Shown here in pieces: positions 1-5,524 of a DNA stretch of 7,660 nt. The translations under genes and the position numbers were made by a program. The DNA comes from Rhodospirillales bacterium (GTDB lineage Bacteria > Pseudomonadota > Alphaproteobacteria > ATCC43930 > CGMCC-115725). The notes below the pieces were generated by a model. It searched no databases. It had not been told where the DNA came from and was given only the letters and a program-made list of their open reading frames with translations. Positions within the stretch are counted from its first letter, which is position 1. Each line of letters opens with the position of its first letter. The DNA lies in NCBI GenBank assembly GCA_015654725.1, contig JAATGI010000218.1:1-7660 (forward strand), given 5' to 3'.

Positions 1-980
1 CCATGACCGCCACCGTGGCCACCGCCATGACCGCCGCCGATGCCGCCGCCATGACCACCACCGTGGCCACCGCCATGCCAATGCCCGCCGTGGCCGAAGC
101 CACCCCGGCCGCCATGCCGCCAACCGCCGCCATGCCAGCCGTGACCGCCCCAGCCATGGCCGTACCAGCCGAAACTGGGACCGAAACCGGCGTTAAAGAA
201 GATGCCGCCGCCAAGGCCCCAACCGACGCCGTACCAACCCCAGAGCGGCGCCACGATCGGCCACGCCGGACCCCAGCCCCAGCCGACGCCGACACCGAGC
301 GGACCGATGCCGAAATAGACCGGCGGGAAGAAAACCGGGGGATATGCCGCCCAAGGCCACGCGCCATAAACAACCGCCGGGTTGTAATAAGGCGCGTAAA
401 CCGTATCCGGTTGGGCCGGCTGGATCGCGATGTCGTTGGGCCCCTGGTCCTGGACGATCATCTTGTCGTTCGATTTCAAATTGCCCGCATCCTTCGCTTG
501 CTTGCGCAGGAATTGGACCTCGCTCATGACCTGGTCCTGTTGATTGTCGAACGCCGAACCAAGCGATTGCGTCCATTGGGCATTCTTGGTCAGGAGCGTG
601 ACAACTTGCGGGAACTGCACGATCGCCTTGATGCTCGGATCCCAGGTGAGCGGCTTCAGCGCGTTGAGTAGCGCGTCACCCGTCAAGCCCGCGTTGCCCG
701 GGTCCTGAAGCCAGGTTTGCGCCAGGGCGAGTTGATCCGGATAGGTCGAGGCCATCAGGATATTCATCAACAACTTGTCCGGATAAAGCGCGATCGGCGC
801 CAGCATCTGGTCGAGTTGCTGTTGCGTGTAATCGGAACCGGGATCCGGCTCCACAGCGGACGGCGACGCGGTGCCGGGGGGCGCGCCGCCCTGGTCATCC
901 GATGTCTGCGCGTGAGCGAACGGCGTCGCCAACAACAGCATTACGGCCAACGTCGTGGCCAGATTTCGCACGAACCTCAT
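1..980 (-). CDS. DUF3300 domain exported protein with Gly/His-rich tail (3' end cut by window edge)
   Basis: About 326 residues are visible, and the C-terminus lies beyond the left edge. The ATG at 980-978 is preceded by an AGGGAG ribosome binding site at a good distance. Residues 1-24 form a signal peptide (charged start, hydrophobic LAVMLLLA core, AHA before Q25), so the protein is exported. Residues 51-85 carry the family-typical motif LAPIALYPD (60-68) followed by LLMNILMASTYPDQL, which identifies DUF3300. The domain continues through the WDPSIKAIVQFP and DTVYAPYYNP segments. After that the chain becomes rich in Trp, Gly, Pro and Tyr, and from about residue 268 it is almost entirely Gly and His. 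DUF3300 has no established biochemical role; the His-rich tail suggests metal binding, but that is inference. It is transcribed divergently from the small exported protein gene at 1344. The long reading frames overlapping it are low-complexity shadows. The family call is firm; the function is unknown. Confidence 0.88.
   Translation of the reverse strand, partial: MRFVRNLATTLAVMLLLATPFAHAQTSDDQGGAPPGTASPSAVEPDPGSDYTQQQLDQMLAPIALYPDKLLMNILMASTYPDQLALAQTWLQDPGNAGLTGDALLNALKPLTWDPSIKAIVQFPQVVTLLTKNAQWTQSLGSAFDNQQDQVMSEVQFLRKQAKDAGNLKSNDKMIVQDQGPNDIAIQPAQPDTVYAPYYNPAVVYGAWPWAAYPPVFFPPVYFGIGPLGVGVGWGWGPAWPIVAPLWGWYGVGWGLGGGIFFNAGFGPSFGWYGHGWGGHGWHGGGWRHGGRGGFGHGGHWHGGGHGGGHGGGIGGGHGGGHGGGH
3..74 (-). 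repeat. Three tandem 24-bp units coding Gly-Gly-Gly-His/Ile-Gly-Gly-Gly-His
   Basis: Three adjacent, in-frame 24-bp units lie at 3-26, 27-50 and 51-74, inside the DUF3300 gene. Read on the minus strand, units 1 and 3 both encode GGGHGGGH and differ at one base. The middle unit encodes GGGIGGGH. A degenerate fourth unit (75-98, FGHGGHWH) follows. The array reaches to within two bases of the left edge, so it may continue. Such arrays readily change copy number by slippage. Confidence 0.85.
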
Positions 981-1343
981 AGCGATCTCCCTCTTTTTCG
1001 CGACCCGCAACCGGACCCAGACCCACTGTCCCATTTTATCCCGACTCGTCGTCGCGAGTCCGCCAAATTCCAGCCGACCGGCCTCAGCGAGAATCGGGAC
1101 CGGCCATCCCTGCCAAATCCACGGATTCCGCATGTCATTATTATTTCCATTCATCCTTCATCTCTTCGGCCGCGCGGATGCGAGGGCCGATTGCAGTCAT
1201 AGAACGTGGCGCAACGGATTTGATTTCATGCCCATGCAAATAATTATGCCCGGCCGCGAATTCGGGGAGCCAAATAAATCGAGACGCCCTGGGGATGACA
1301 ACAAGGTATAGTATCGTAAGTTCCTATCATCGGGAGCAAGATA
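981..1343. promoter_or_regulatory. Divergent intergenic region with promoters for both flanking genes
   Basis: This 363-base stretch separates two divergently transcribed exported-protein genes and holds no convincing gene. It is visibly richer in A and T than its surroundings, mainly at 1130-1320. For the minus-strand DUF3300 gene, TAAAAT (read from 1038 down to 1033) is a plausible -10, about 53 bases before the start, but I see no good -35. For the plus-strand gene, TATAGT at 1307-1312 is a possible -10, again without a clear -35. A second weak candidate pairs TTGATT (1220-1225) with AATTAT (1242-1247). A 6-bp inverted repeat, GACTCG-N6-CGAGTC (1043-1060), sits just upstream of the minus-strand -10 and could be an operator. 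Another, TCGGCC-N13-GGCCGA, lies at 1166-1190. None of these sites matches a regulator I can name. Confidence 0.45.
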
Positions 1344-1748
1344 ATGAAGTTTTCGGCGGTATTGTGCGCGTCTTTTGTCGCCTTGGCGGCGTTCGCGGCA
1401 ACCGGCGAGGGCGCGCTCGCCGCCTGCCCAACGGGTCAGACCCTGGTGGACGGCAAGTGCAAAGAAAAAATGGGTGCGGTCAATTACAATAGCTCCAAGT
1501 CGAACTCCGGAAACCGTACCGACACAAAAATGGACAACAAGAGTGGGGCGGGCAAAGGGCAGGTAGGAATGGCGGTCAAGGGTAGTGGCGTTCCGAAAAA
1601 CAGCTCAATAGACATCACCGACGGGGCGGCCAAGGGCCAGGCGAACGAGGTTACTGCCCCGGATACGAAGGGGAACGGTGGCCAGCCTGGAACCGGCGAC
1701 TCAAAGAATATCAGCGACGGCGCCGCCAAAGGTCAGGCGACCGAGTAA
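1344..1748 (+). CDS. Small exported protein of unknown function with DGAAKGQA repeats
   Basis: This gene encodes 134 residues. The ATG is preceded by GGGAG (1332-1336) at a seven-base distance. A signal peptide is clear, with a hydrophobic core to about residue 19 and probable cleavage after ALA at residue 26. The mature chain begins with a cysteine pair, C28 and C39, bracketing PTGQTLVDGK, which could form a disulfide in the periplasm. The rest is hydrophilic, rich in Gly, Ser, Asn, Lys and Asp, and probably disordered. The motif DGAAKGQA occurs at 93-100 and 125-132, each followed by N/T-E, and a weaker version KSGAGKGQ lies at 66-73. The last copy ends two residues before the stop. Lys and Asn codons are used more than in neighbouring genes, and AAA and AAT are frequent. 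I recognise no family. It is probably its own transcription unit, since the erpA promoter starts 24 bases after its stop. Confidence 0.75.
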   Translation: MKFSAVLCASFVALAAFAATGEGALAACPTGQTLVDGKCKEKMGAVNYNSSKSNSGNRTDTKMDNKSGAGKGQVGMAVKGSGVPKNSSIDITDGAAKGQANEVTAPDTKGNGGQPGTGDSKNISDGAAKGQATE

Positions 1749-1772
1749 TCCGAGTCCGCTTCCCCTCGCGAT

Positions 1773-1802
1773 TTGACAACGCCGGCCCGCTCCCCACATA
1801 AC
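1773..1802 (+). promoter_or_regulatory. Probable promoter of erpA-xthA
   Basis: A perfect TTGACA (1773-1778) is followed 18 bases later by CATAAC (1797-1802), which matches the TATAAT consensus at four of six positions. Transcription would begin near 1809, about 20 bases before the erpA GTG and just ahead of its purine-rich ribosome binding site. The position fits a promoter serving erpA and the closely following xthA. I see no recognisable iron-responsive or IscR-type operator overlapping it. Confidence 0.6.
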
Positions 1803-1829
1803 AATCTGGCTGGAGAGAGAGGGCATAAG

Positions 1830-2189
1830 GTGTCCGAGGCAAGCATCGCCGAAGCGAAAGTCACGTTGACCGAGAGCGCCGCCAAGCGCGTCGCGATTCT
1901 GCGGCGGCAGGAGAACGCGCCGGGCGCGTTCCTGCGCCTCGCCGTGTCCGGCGGCGGCTGCTCCGGCTTTCAGTACGGCTTCAGCTTCGACGACACCCGC
2001 CAGGACGGCGATTTCGCCTTCGAGCGCGACGGCGTGACCCTGGTGGTGGACGATGTCTCGCTCGAACTGGTGAAGGGCGCCGAGATCGATTTCGTCGAGG
2101 ACATGATGGGCGCCTCGTTCCAGGTGAAGAACCCGAACGCGGCCTCGTCCTGCGGCTGCGGCAATTCCTTCTCGGTCGCGGTCGGCTGA
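1830..2189 (+). CDS. erpA: Iron-sulfur cluster insertion protein ErpA (A-type carrier)
   Basis: This is a 119-residue A-type Fe-S carrier of the HesB/IscA/ErpA family, usually 105-120 residues. It acts in the cytoplasm, receiving clusters from the assembly scaffold and handing them to apo-enzymes. The three cluster-binding cysteines are present: C44 in SGGGCSGFQY and C108 and C110 in SSCGCGNSF. The conserved GAEIDFVEDMMGASFQVKNPNA segment precedes the last pair. I chose the GTG at 1830 because a strong purine-rich ribosome binding site (GGAGAGAGAGGG, 1812-1823) lies six bases upstream. A longer in-frame version from TTG at 1773 would begin inside the promoter -35 and add 19 residues unlike the family. 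The xthA gene follows after six bases. The ErpA name rather than IscA rests on the overall sequence and the neighbouring xthA seen in many alphaproteobacteria; the carrier function itself is secure. Confidence 0.93.
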   Translation: MSEASIAEAKVTLTESAAKRVAILRRQENAPGAFLRLAVSGGGCSGFQYGFSFDDTRQDGDFAFERDGVTLVVDDVSLELVKGAEIDFVEDMMGASFQVKNPNAASSCGCGNSFSVAVG

Positions 2190-2195
2190 GGCCTG

Positions 2196-2963
2196 GTGAA
2201 GGTCGCGACCTGGAACGTCAATTCGATCAAGGTGCGCCTGCCCCTGTTGCTGGACTGGCTCGACACCGCCAAGCCCGATGTTCTCTGCCTCCAGGAAATC
2301 AAATGTCTCGCCGCGGATTTTCCAACGCTCGAAATCCGGTCGCGCGGCTATTACTGCGAGGTAGTCGGGCAGAAGAGCTATAACGGCGTCGCCCTCCTGG
2401 CGCGGGAACCCGCCCGCGATGTCGTGACGGCGCTGCCGGGCGACGACGCCGACCCGCAGGCGCGCTATGTCGAGGCGAGCTTCGGCGAGTGGCGCGTCGC
2501 CTCGCTCTATCTACCCAACGGCAATCCGGTCGACAGCGACAAATATCCCTACAAGCTCGCCTGGCTCGAACGGCTGCGCGCCCATGCCGCGGCGCTGTTG
2601 CGCGACGAGGGCAAATTCGTGCTCGCCGGCGATTACAACGTCATTCCCGAAGAGATCGATGCCTACGATCCCGCCGCCTGGCGCGACGACGCGCTGTTCC
2701 GGCTGGAGACGCGGCGCGCCTTCCGCGCCCTGGTCAATCTCGGGCTGGTCGATGCCTTCCGCGCCGTCGATAGCGCGCCGCACCGCTATTCCTTCTGGGA
2801 TTATAAGGCCGGGCGCTGGCAGCGCGACGAAGGCATCCGTATCGATCATCTTATGCTGTCGCCGCAAGCCGCCGACCGTTTGCAAGGCGCCGGCATCGAT
2901 AAAGGCCCGCGCGGCCAGGACAAGGCCTCGGACCACACGCCGGTCTGGTGTGAGCTTCACTAA
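2196..2963 (+). CDS. xthA: Exodeoxyribonuclease III (AP endonuclease, Xth family)
   Basis: This 255-residue protein belongs to the Mg-dependent exonuclease/endonuclease/phosphatase superfamily. It cuts DNA at abasic sites and removes 3' blocks in base-excision repair, and degrades duplex DNA 3' to 5'. The family active-site residues are visible in order: N7 (ATWNVNSIK), E34 (CLQEIKC), Y105 (YLPNGNP), D146 and N148 (AGDYNVIP), D217 (RIDHLMLSP) and D246-H247 (ASDHTPVW). They line up with the catalytic set of E. coli ExoIII, and the length (E. coli 268) is normal. Translation starts at a GTG six bases after the erpA stop. The GAGG that can serve as its ribosome binding site overlaps that stop codon, so coupling to erpA is likely. 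Nothing looks damaged. Which Xth paralogue it is cannot be settled here. Confidence 0.95.
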   Translation: MKVATWNVNSIKVRLPLLLDWLDTAKPDVLCLQEIKCLAADFPTLEIRSRGYYCEVVGQKSYNGVALLAREPARDVVTALPGDDADPQARYVEASFGEWRVASLYLPNGNPVDSDKYPYKLAWLERLRAHAAALLRDEGKFVLAGDYNVIPEEIDAYDPAAWRDDALFRLETRRAFRALVNLGLVDAFRAVDSAPHRYSFWDYKAGRWQRDEGIRIDHLMLSPQAADRLQGAGIDKGPRGQDKASDHTPVWCELH

Positions 2964-2980
2964 CCCGCGCTCGTAGCGCA

Positions 2981-3008
2981 CCAACCCCACGCGCGCCGGC
3001 TGGGTTGG
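2981..3008. terminator. Hairpin between convergent genes, possible bidirectional terminator
   Basis: CCAACCC (2981-2987) pairs perfectly with GGGTTGG (3002-3008) around a 14-base GC-rich loop. It lies in the 66-base gap between the xthA stop and the stop of the minus-strand beta-barrel gene, where a shared terminator is expected. A smaller hairpin, GCGCT-CGT-AGCGC (2967-2979), sits just before it. Neither strand has a following T-run, so this is not a classic intrinsic terminator, and Rho-dependent termination remains possible. Confidence 0.4.
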
Positions 3009-3029
3009 CGGGCGGCCCGGCGCGAGGAA

Positions 3030-3644
3030 TCAGAACGTCAGCCCGTAATGGACCAGGAAGTTATCGAACGACGACGAGCCGCTGCCGTGGTTGATCGGGA
3101 TCACGCCCTGGTCGAACGAGGCCGAGACGCTGCTCTGGCTATCGAAGCGATAGCCCAATTCCAAGGCGCCATGAAATTCGAGCGGCTCGAACGCGGGCCG
3201 GCGCATCGGATCGTAGGCGCCGCCGAGGCCGGGATCGAAACTGCCGGCCAGGCCCAAGCCGCCGTAAAACGAATCCTTGGCGAACAAATCCCAGCTCAGC
3301 CCGGCATAAGCGCGGTTGGTGCCCGAGAGCGGGTCGAAGCCGATGCCGAGTTGCGGGCGCGGCGAAAACATAAAATGAAACACCGAGTTATTCGGCGAAG
3401 TCATTGATATTTCGAGATTTTGCGCCGTACCGGGCGGGACGGAGCCAAGCCGCGCCGCATCGTCCAGAAGGAAGTCCATCTGGAATTCAGGCGCGCTTAT
3501 CGCGTGGGGCGCGGGATCGCCCGCATTGAGATCCGCACTCATGGTCGTGGTCTGGCTTTGCGCAAAGCCCGGCGTGGCCACGAGCGAAGCCGCCGCTACA
3601 TAGGCCGCCACCAGGAGCAACCGCAGGTGCCGTGTTTCCGTCAT
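3030..3644 (-). CDS. PagL/acyloxyacyl hydrolase-like outer-membrane beta-barrel, probable loss of catalytic His and Ser
   Basis: This 204-residue protein has a signal peptide (cleavage probably after FA at residue 28) and a terminal Phe (HYGLTF), as expected for an outer-membrane barrel. From recalled family sequences I recognise the lipid A 3-O-deacylase (PagL)/acyloxyacyl hydrolase family: SPRPQLG (94-100), AYAGLSW (112-118), ELGYRF (162-167) and the closing strand NFLVHYGLTF. Active members have an H-x-S-N-A motif about ten residues after ELGYRF. Here the matching stretch reads FDQGVIP, so His becomes Q179 and Ser becomes V181. The acidic partner may survive as D194. A shifted H186-G-S188 lies seven residues later and could be a replacement or coincidence. 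Either the protein has lost hydrolase activity or it is a diverged barrel. The first in-frame start after an upstream stop is the ATG at 3644, but it lacks a Shine-Dalgarno and follows a strong hairpin. It lies about 100 bases downstream of the epmB-like gene on the same strand. Confidence 0.65.
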   Translation of the reverse strand: MTETRHLRLLLVAAYVAAASLVATPGFAQSQTTTMSADLNAGDPAPHAISAPEFQMDFLLDDAARLGSVPPGTAQNLEISMTSPNNSVFHFMFSPRPQLGIGFDPLSGTNRAYAGLSWDLFAKDSFYGGLGLAGSFDPGLGGAYDPMRRPAFEPLEFHGALELGYRFDSQSSVSASFDQGVIPINHGSGSSSFDNFLVHYGLTF

Positions 3645-3648
3645 ATCG

Positions 3649-3687
3649 CGCGTCCGGCTTTACATGTAGTGGCGAAGCCGGAGCGCG
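3649..3687 (-). promoter_or_regulatory. Long hairpin directly before the PagL-like start codon
   Basis: TCCGGCTT (3653-3660) pairs perfectly with AAGCCGGA (3675-3682). The stem continues with CGCG (3649-3652) against CGCG (3684-3687) past one bulged G, giving about 12 base pairs around a 14-base loop. The loop holds the palindrome TACATGTA (3661-3668). In the minus-strand transcript the hairpin ends four bases before the ATG at 3644, exactly where a ribosome binding site should be. It could be the end of the epmB-like transcript, a translational control element, or a protein-binding site. There is no T-run after it. Confidence 0.5.
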
Positions 3688-3743
3688 ACAATCATGCGCG
3701 CGAGTCGCGGTCGCGTTTCAGCGCCGGATGTGGCGAATCCGCA

Positions 3744-4787
3744 TCACTCGCCGCCGTCGCCGGGCGGATAGCGATGCCCCTGGCCGTTGGGATCGGCGAT
3801 CCGCCAGCCGTCACCGTCGCGCGCGGCGTAGCACGGCCCGACCGGAACCTTGCCGTGGCCGCCCGGGATGTCGAGCACGTAGCTCGGCTGGCACAGGCCC
3901 GAGACTCGGCCGCGCAACCGCCGCATCAATTCCTGGCCGGCTTCGAGACCGAGCCGGAAATGCGCGGTGCCCGGCGCCAGGTCGGGATGATGCAGGTAAT
4001 AGGGCTTGATCCGGTTGGCGACCATGGCGCGGAACAGGGCTTCGAGGGTTGCCGCCGCGTCGTTGACGCCCTTGAGCAATACGCTTTGGCCCAAGAGCGG
4101 GATGCCGGCGCGATTGAGGCGCGCGACCGCGGCGCGTTGGGCGGCGCCGAATTCGGCGGCGTGATTGGCGTGAATGACGAGCCACAGCGCCTTGTCGCTC
4201 GCCAGCGCCGCGATCAGCGGCGCGGCGACGCGGCGCGGTGACGCCATCGGCATGCGCGAGTGAATGCGGATCACTGCCACATGCGGTATGGCATCGAGCG
4301 CGTGGATCAAGTCGGCGAGGCGGCGCGGCGACAGCAGCAAGGGATCGCCGCCGGTGACGATCACCTCCCAGATGGCGGGCCGGGCGCGGATATAGGCGAG
4401 CGCCGCCTCGAGTTCCGCCGCGTTCAGCGCCTCCCCGCCCGGTCCCACCGTCTCGCGCCGGAAACAGAACCGGCAATAGACCGCGCAGGCATGGATCGGC
4501 ATCAGCAGCACGCGGTCGGGATAGCGATGGACGATGCCTTTCACCGGCGAGAACCGCTCGTCGCCGATCGGGTCGGCGCGCTCCTGCGGCGAAACATTCA
4601 ACTCCGCCGCTTGCGGCAGATATTGCCGCGCCACCGGATCGTCGGCGCCGCCGATCAGCGCGGCGATCTCCGGCGTGACGGCGACCGCGTAGCGCGACGC
4701 GACCGCGTCGATCTCCGCGCGCCGCTCCGGCGAAACCAGGCCGGCGGCGACGAGATCGTCGGCGGTGCGCAGCGTGTCGGAAGCCAT
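3744..4787 (-). CDS. epmB: Radical SAM EpmB / lysine 2,3-aminomutase-like protein
   Basis: This is a 347-residue radical SAM enzyme of the lysine 2,3-aminomutase family. It uses a 4Fe-4S cluster, S-adenosylmethionine and pyridoxal phosphate to move the alpha-amino group of lysine to the beta position. The cluster motif is C101-x3-C105-x2-C108 (CAVYCRFCFR), GGDP (146-149) contacts SAM, and K313 in PGGHGKVP matches the PLP lysine. D269 (HPDLAPG) and D306 (LDIPGG) match the lysine-binding aspartates of clostridial KamA. The length is close to E. coli EpmB (342), and the C-terminal zinc-cysteine extension of clostridial KamA (416) is absent. That favours EpmB, which supplies beta-lysine for modifying elongation factor EF-P. 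Neither efp nor epmA is visible, so the free-lysine role of KamA cannot be excluded. The ATG lies six bases after the stop of the Yip1-family gene, with only a weak ribosome binding site, which suggests coupled translation. Confidence 0.85.
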   Translation of the reverse strand: MASDTLRTADDLVAAGLVSPERRAEIDAVASRYAVAVTPEIAALIGGADDPVARQYLPQAAELNVSPQERADPIGDERFSPVKGIVHRYPDRVLLMPIHACAVYCRFCFRRETVGPGGEALNAAELEAALAYIRARPAIWEVIVTGGDPLLLSPRRLADLIHALDAIPHVAVIRIHSRMPMASPRRVAAPLIAALASDKALWLVIHANHAAEFGAAQRAAVARLNRAGIPLLGQSVLLKGVNDAAATLEALFRAMVANRIKPYYLHHPDLAPGTAHFRLGLEAGQELMRRLRGRVSGLCQPSYVLDIPGGHGKVPVGPCYAARDGDGWRIADPNGQGHRYPPGDGGE

Positions 4788-4793
4788 CGCGGC

Positions 4794-5363
4794 TTACCAC
4801 ATCCCGCCGGCCAGCCCGGCGCCCATGACACCGCCGGCCAGCACGCCGATCACGACAATGACGACAATGATGGCGACGATCAGCGCCACCATATAGCCAA
4901 CGACGCGGTTTTGCGGCACGCCCAGCATCGGCGTCACGCCGGTATAGATGACGTAGAGGCTGTAGATCGAGCACAGCAAGCTGATGACCGACAGCACCGG
5001 AATGATGCGGAACACGCCGCCGACCCAGCTCGCGGACGAACCATAAGCGATCAGCTTCAAGCCGCGATCGACATTATCCTCGCCGCCGAACATCGGCGCG
5101 AGCCGGGCCGCGCTCCAGGCGATGACGTAAATCGCGATCAGGCTCAAGACATAAAGCACGATGGCGCCGAGCAGGGCGAAGCCGAACGACAGGCGGCCGA
5201 ACAACAAGCCGTTTCCGATCAGCGCCGCGAGCGCGGGAATGGCGGCGAGCCGCGCGATATAGGAGCGATAAAGCCCTTGCAGATCGTCCGGCTCGGCGGC
5301 AATGACCGGCCATTCGGCGATCGGCGACAGGATCATGTTCTTCGCCCGCGTCACGATGTCCAT
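4794..5363 (-). CDS. Yip1-family inner-membrane protein
   Basis: This 189-residue hydrophobic protein has about five predicted membrane segments near residues 36-56, 61-85, 103-119, 120-143 and 155-177. They are preceded by a short amphipathic N-terminus containing the SPIAEWPVIAAEP motif. That start, the YIARLAAIPALAALIG segment and the overall layout fit the bacterial Yip1 domain family (about 170-200 residues). Its biochemical role in bacteria is not established. There is no signal peptide, so it should insert directly in the inner membrane. The ATG has a strong GGGAGG ribosome binding site (5368-5373) in an A-rich leader, the best on this strand. It is the first gene of a probable two-gene unit with the epmB-like gene, which begins six bases after its stop. 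A weak promoter may lie upstream: TATTTT (5419 down to 5414) with TTCGCA (5442 down to 5437), the latter inside the paired-hairpin element. Confidence 0.8.
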   Translation of the reverse strand: MDIVTRAKNMILSPIAEWPVIAAEPDDLQGLYRSYIARLAAIPALAALIGNGLLFGRLSFGFALLGAIVLYVLSLIAIYVIAWSAARLAPMFGGEDNVDRGLKLIAYGSSASWVGGVFRIIPVLSVISLLCSIYSLYVIYTGVTPMLGVPQNRVVGYMVALIVAIIVVIVVIGVLAGGVMGAGLAGGMW

Positions 5364-5426
5364 GGTTTCCTCCCTTTTTTTGAGGCTCGCCCTTTGTTTG
5401 AGCGCCGCCGAGCAAAATAGTCTACT

Positions 5427-5505
5427 CCGTCGTCCCTGCGAAAGCAGGGACCCAGGACGGCCTCACCTCGTTTGCGCTGGATTCCCGCTTTCGCGGGAAT
5501 GACGG
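5427..5505. repeat. REP/BIME-like pair of mirror-image hairpins
   Basis: Two 29-base arms (5427-5455 and 5477-5505) face each other in inverted orientation around a 21-base centre. Each arm folds alone into an 8-bp stem with a tetraloop. The first is GTCCCTGC-GAAA-GCAGGGAC (5432-5451), the second ATTCCCGC-TTTC-GCGGGAAT (5481-5500). The arms differ at six positions, and these form three compensatory pairs, so both stems stay perfect. The arms can also pair with each other to form one long cruciform. This is the format of the interspersed repetitive hairpin elements common in alpha- and gammaproteobacteria, whose accidental translations read like FPRKRES or PAFAGTT. It begins 19 bases after the valS stop, so it may protect or end the valS transcript, and it is followed by the Yip1-family gene leader. 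Confidence 0.85.
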
Positions 5506-5524
5506 ATCGGCGGCGTTCGTGTCC

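Noticed and set aside
3..671. A 222-codon plus-strand frame rich in Ala, Thr and Met
   Set aside because: It is the antisense reading of the DUF3300 Gly/His repeat and low-complexity tail. The minus frame has a signal peptide, family motifs and a ribosome binding site.
717..1311. Plus-strand frames across the DUF3300 5' part and the divergent intergenic region
   Set aside because: They have biased, motif-free sequence and no ribosome binding site, and they run through the likely promoters of both flanking genes.
3811..4974. A 387-codon minus-strand frame, longer than the EpmB-like gene it overlaps
   Set aside because: It is extremely Arg-rich, with no domain, and crosses the boundary of two real genes. 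The CxxxCxxC and PLP motifs lie in the other frame.
4260..5420. A 386-codon open frame on the plus strand, opposite the EpmB-like and Yip1 genes
   Set aside because: It is Arg/His/Asp/Gln-rich with no motif or convincing ribosome binding site, and it lies antisense to two well-supported genes. It is a GC-rich codon shadow.
5427..5505. Possible CRISPR repeats
   Set aside because: There are only two copies, in inverted rather than direct orientation, with no spacer array and no cas genes.
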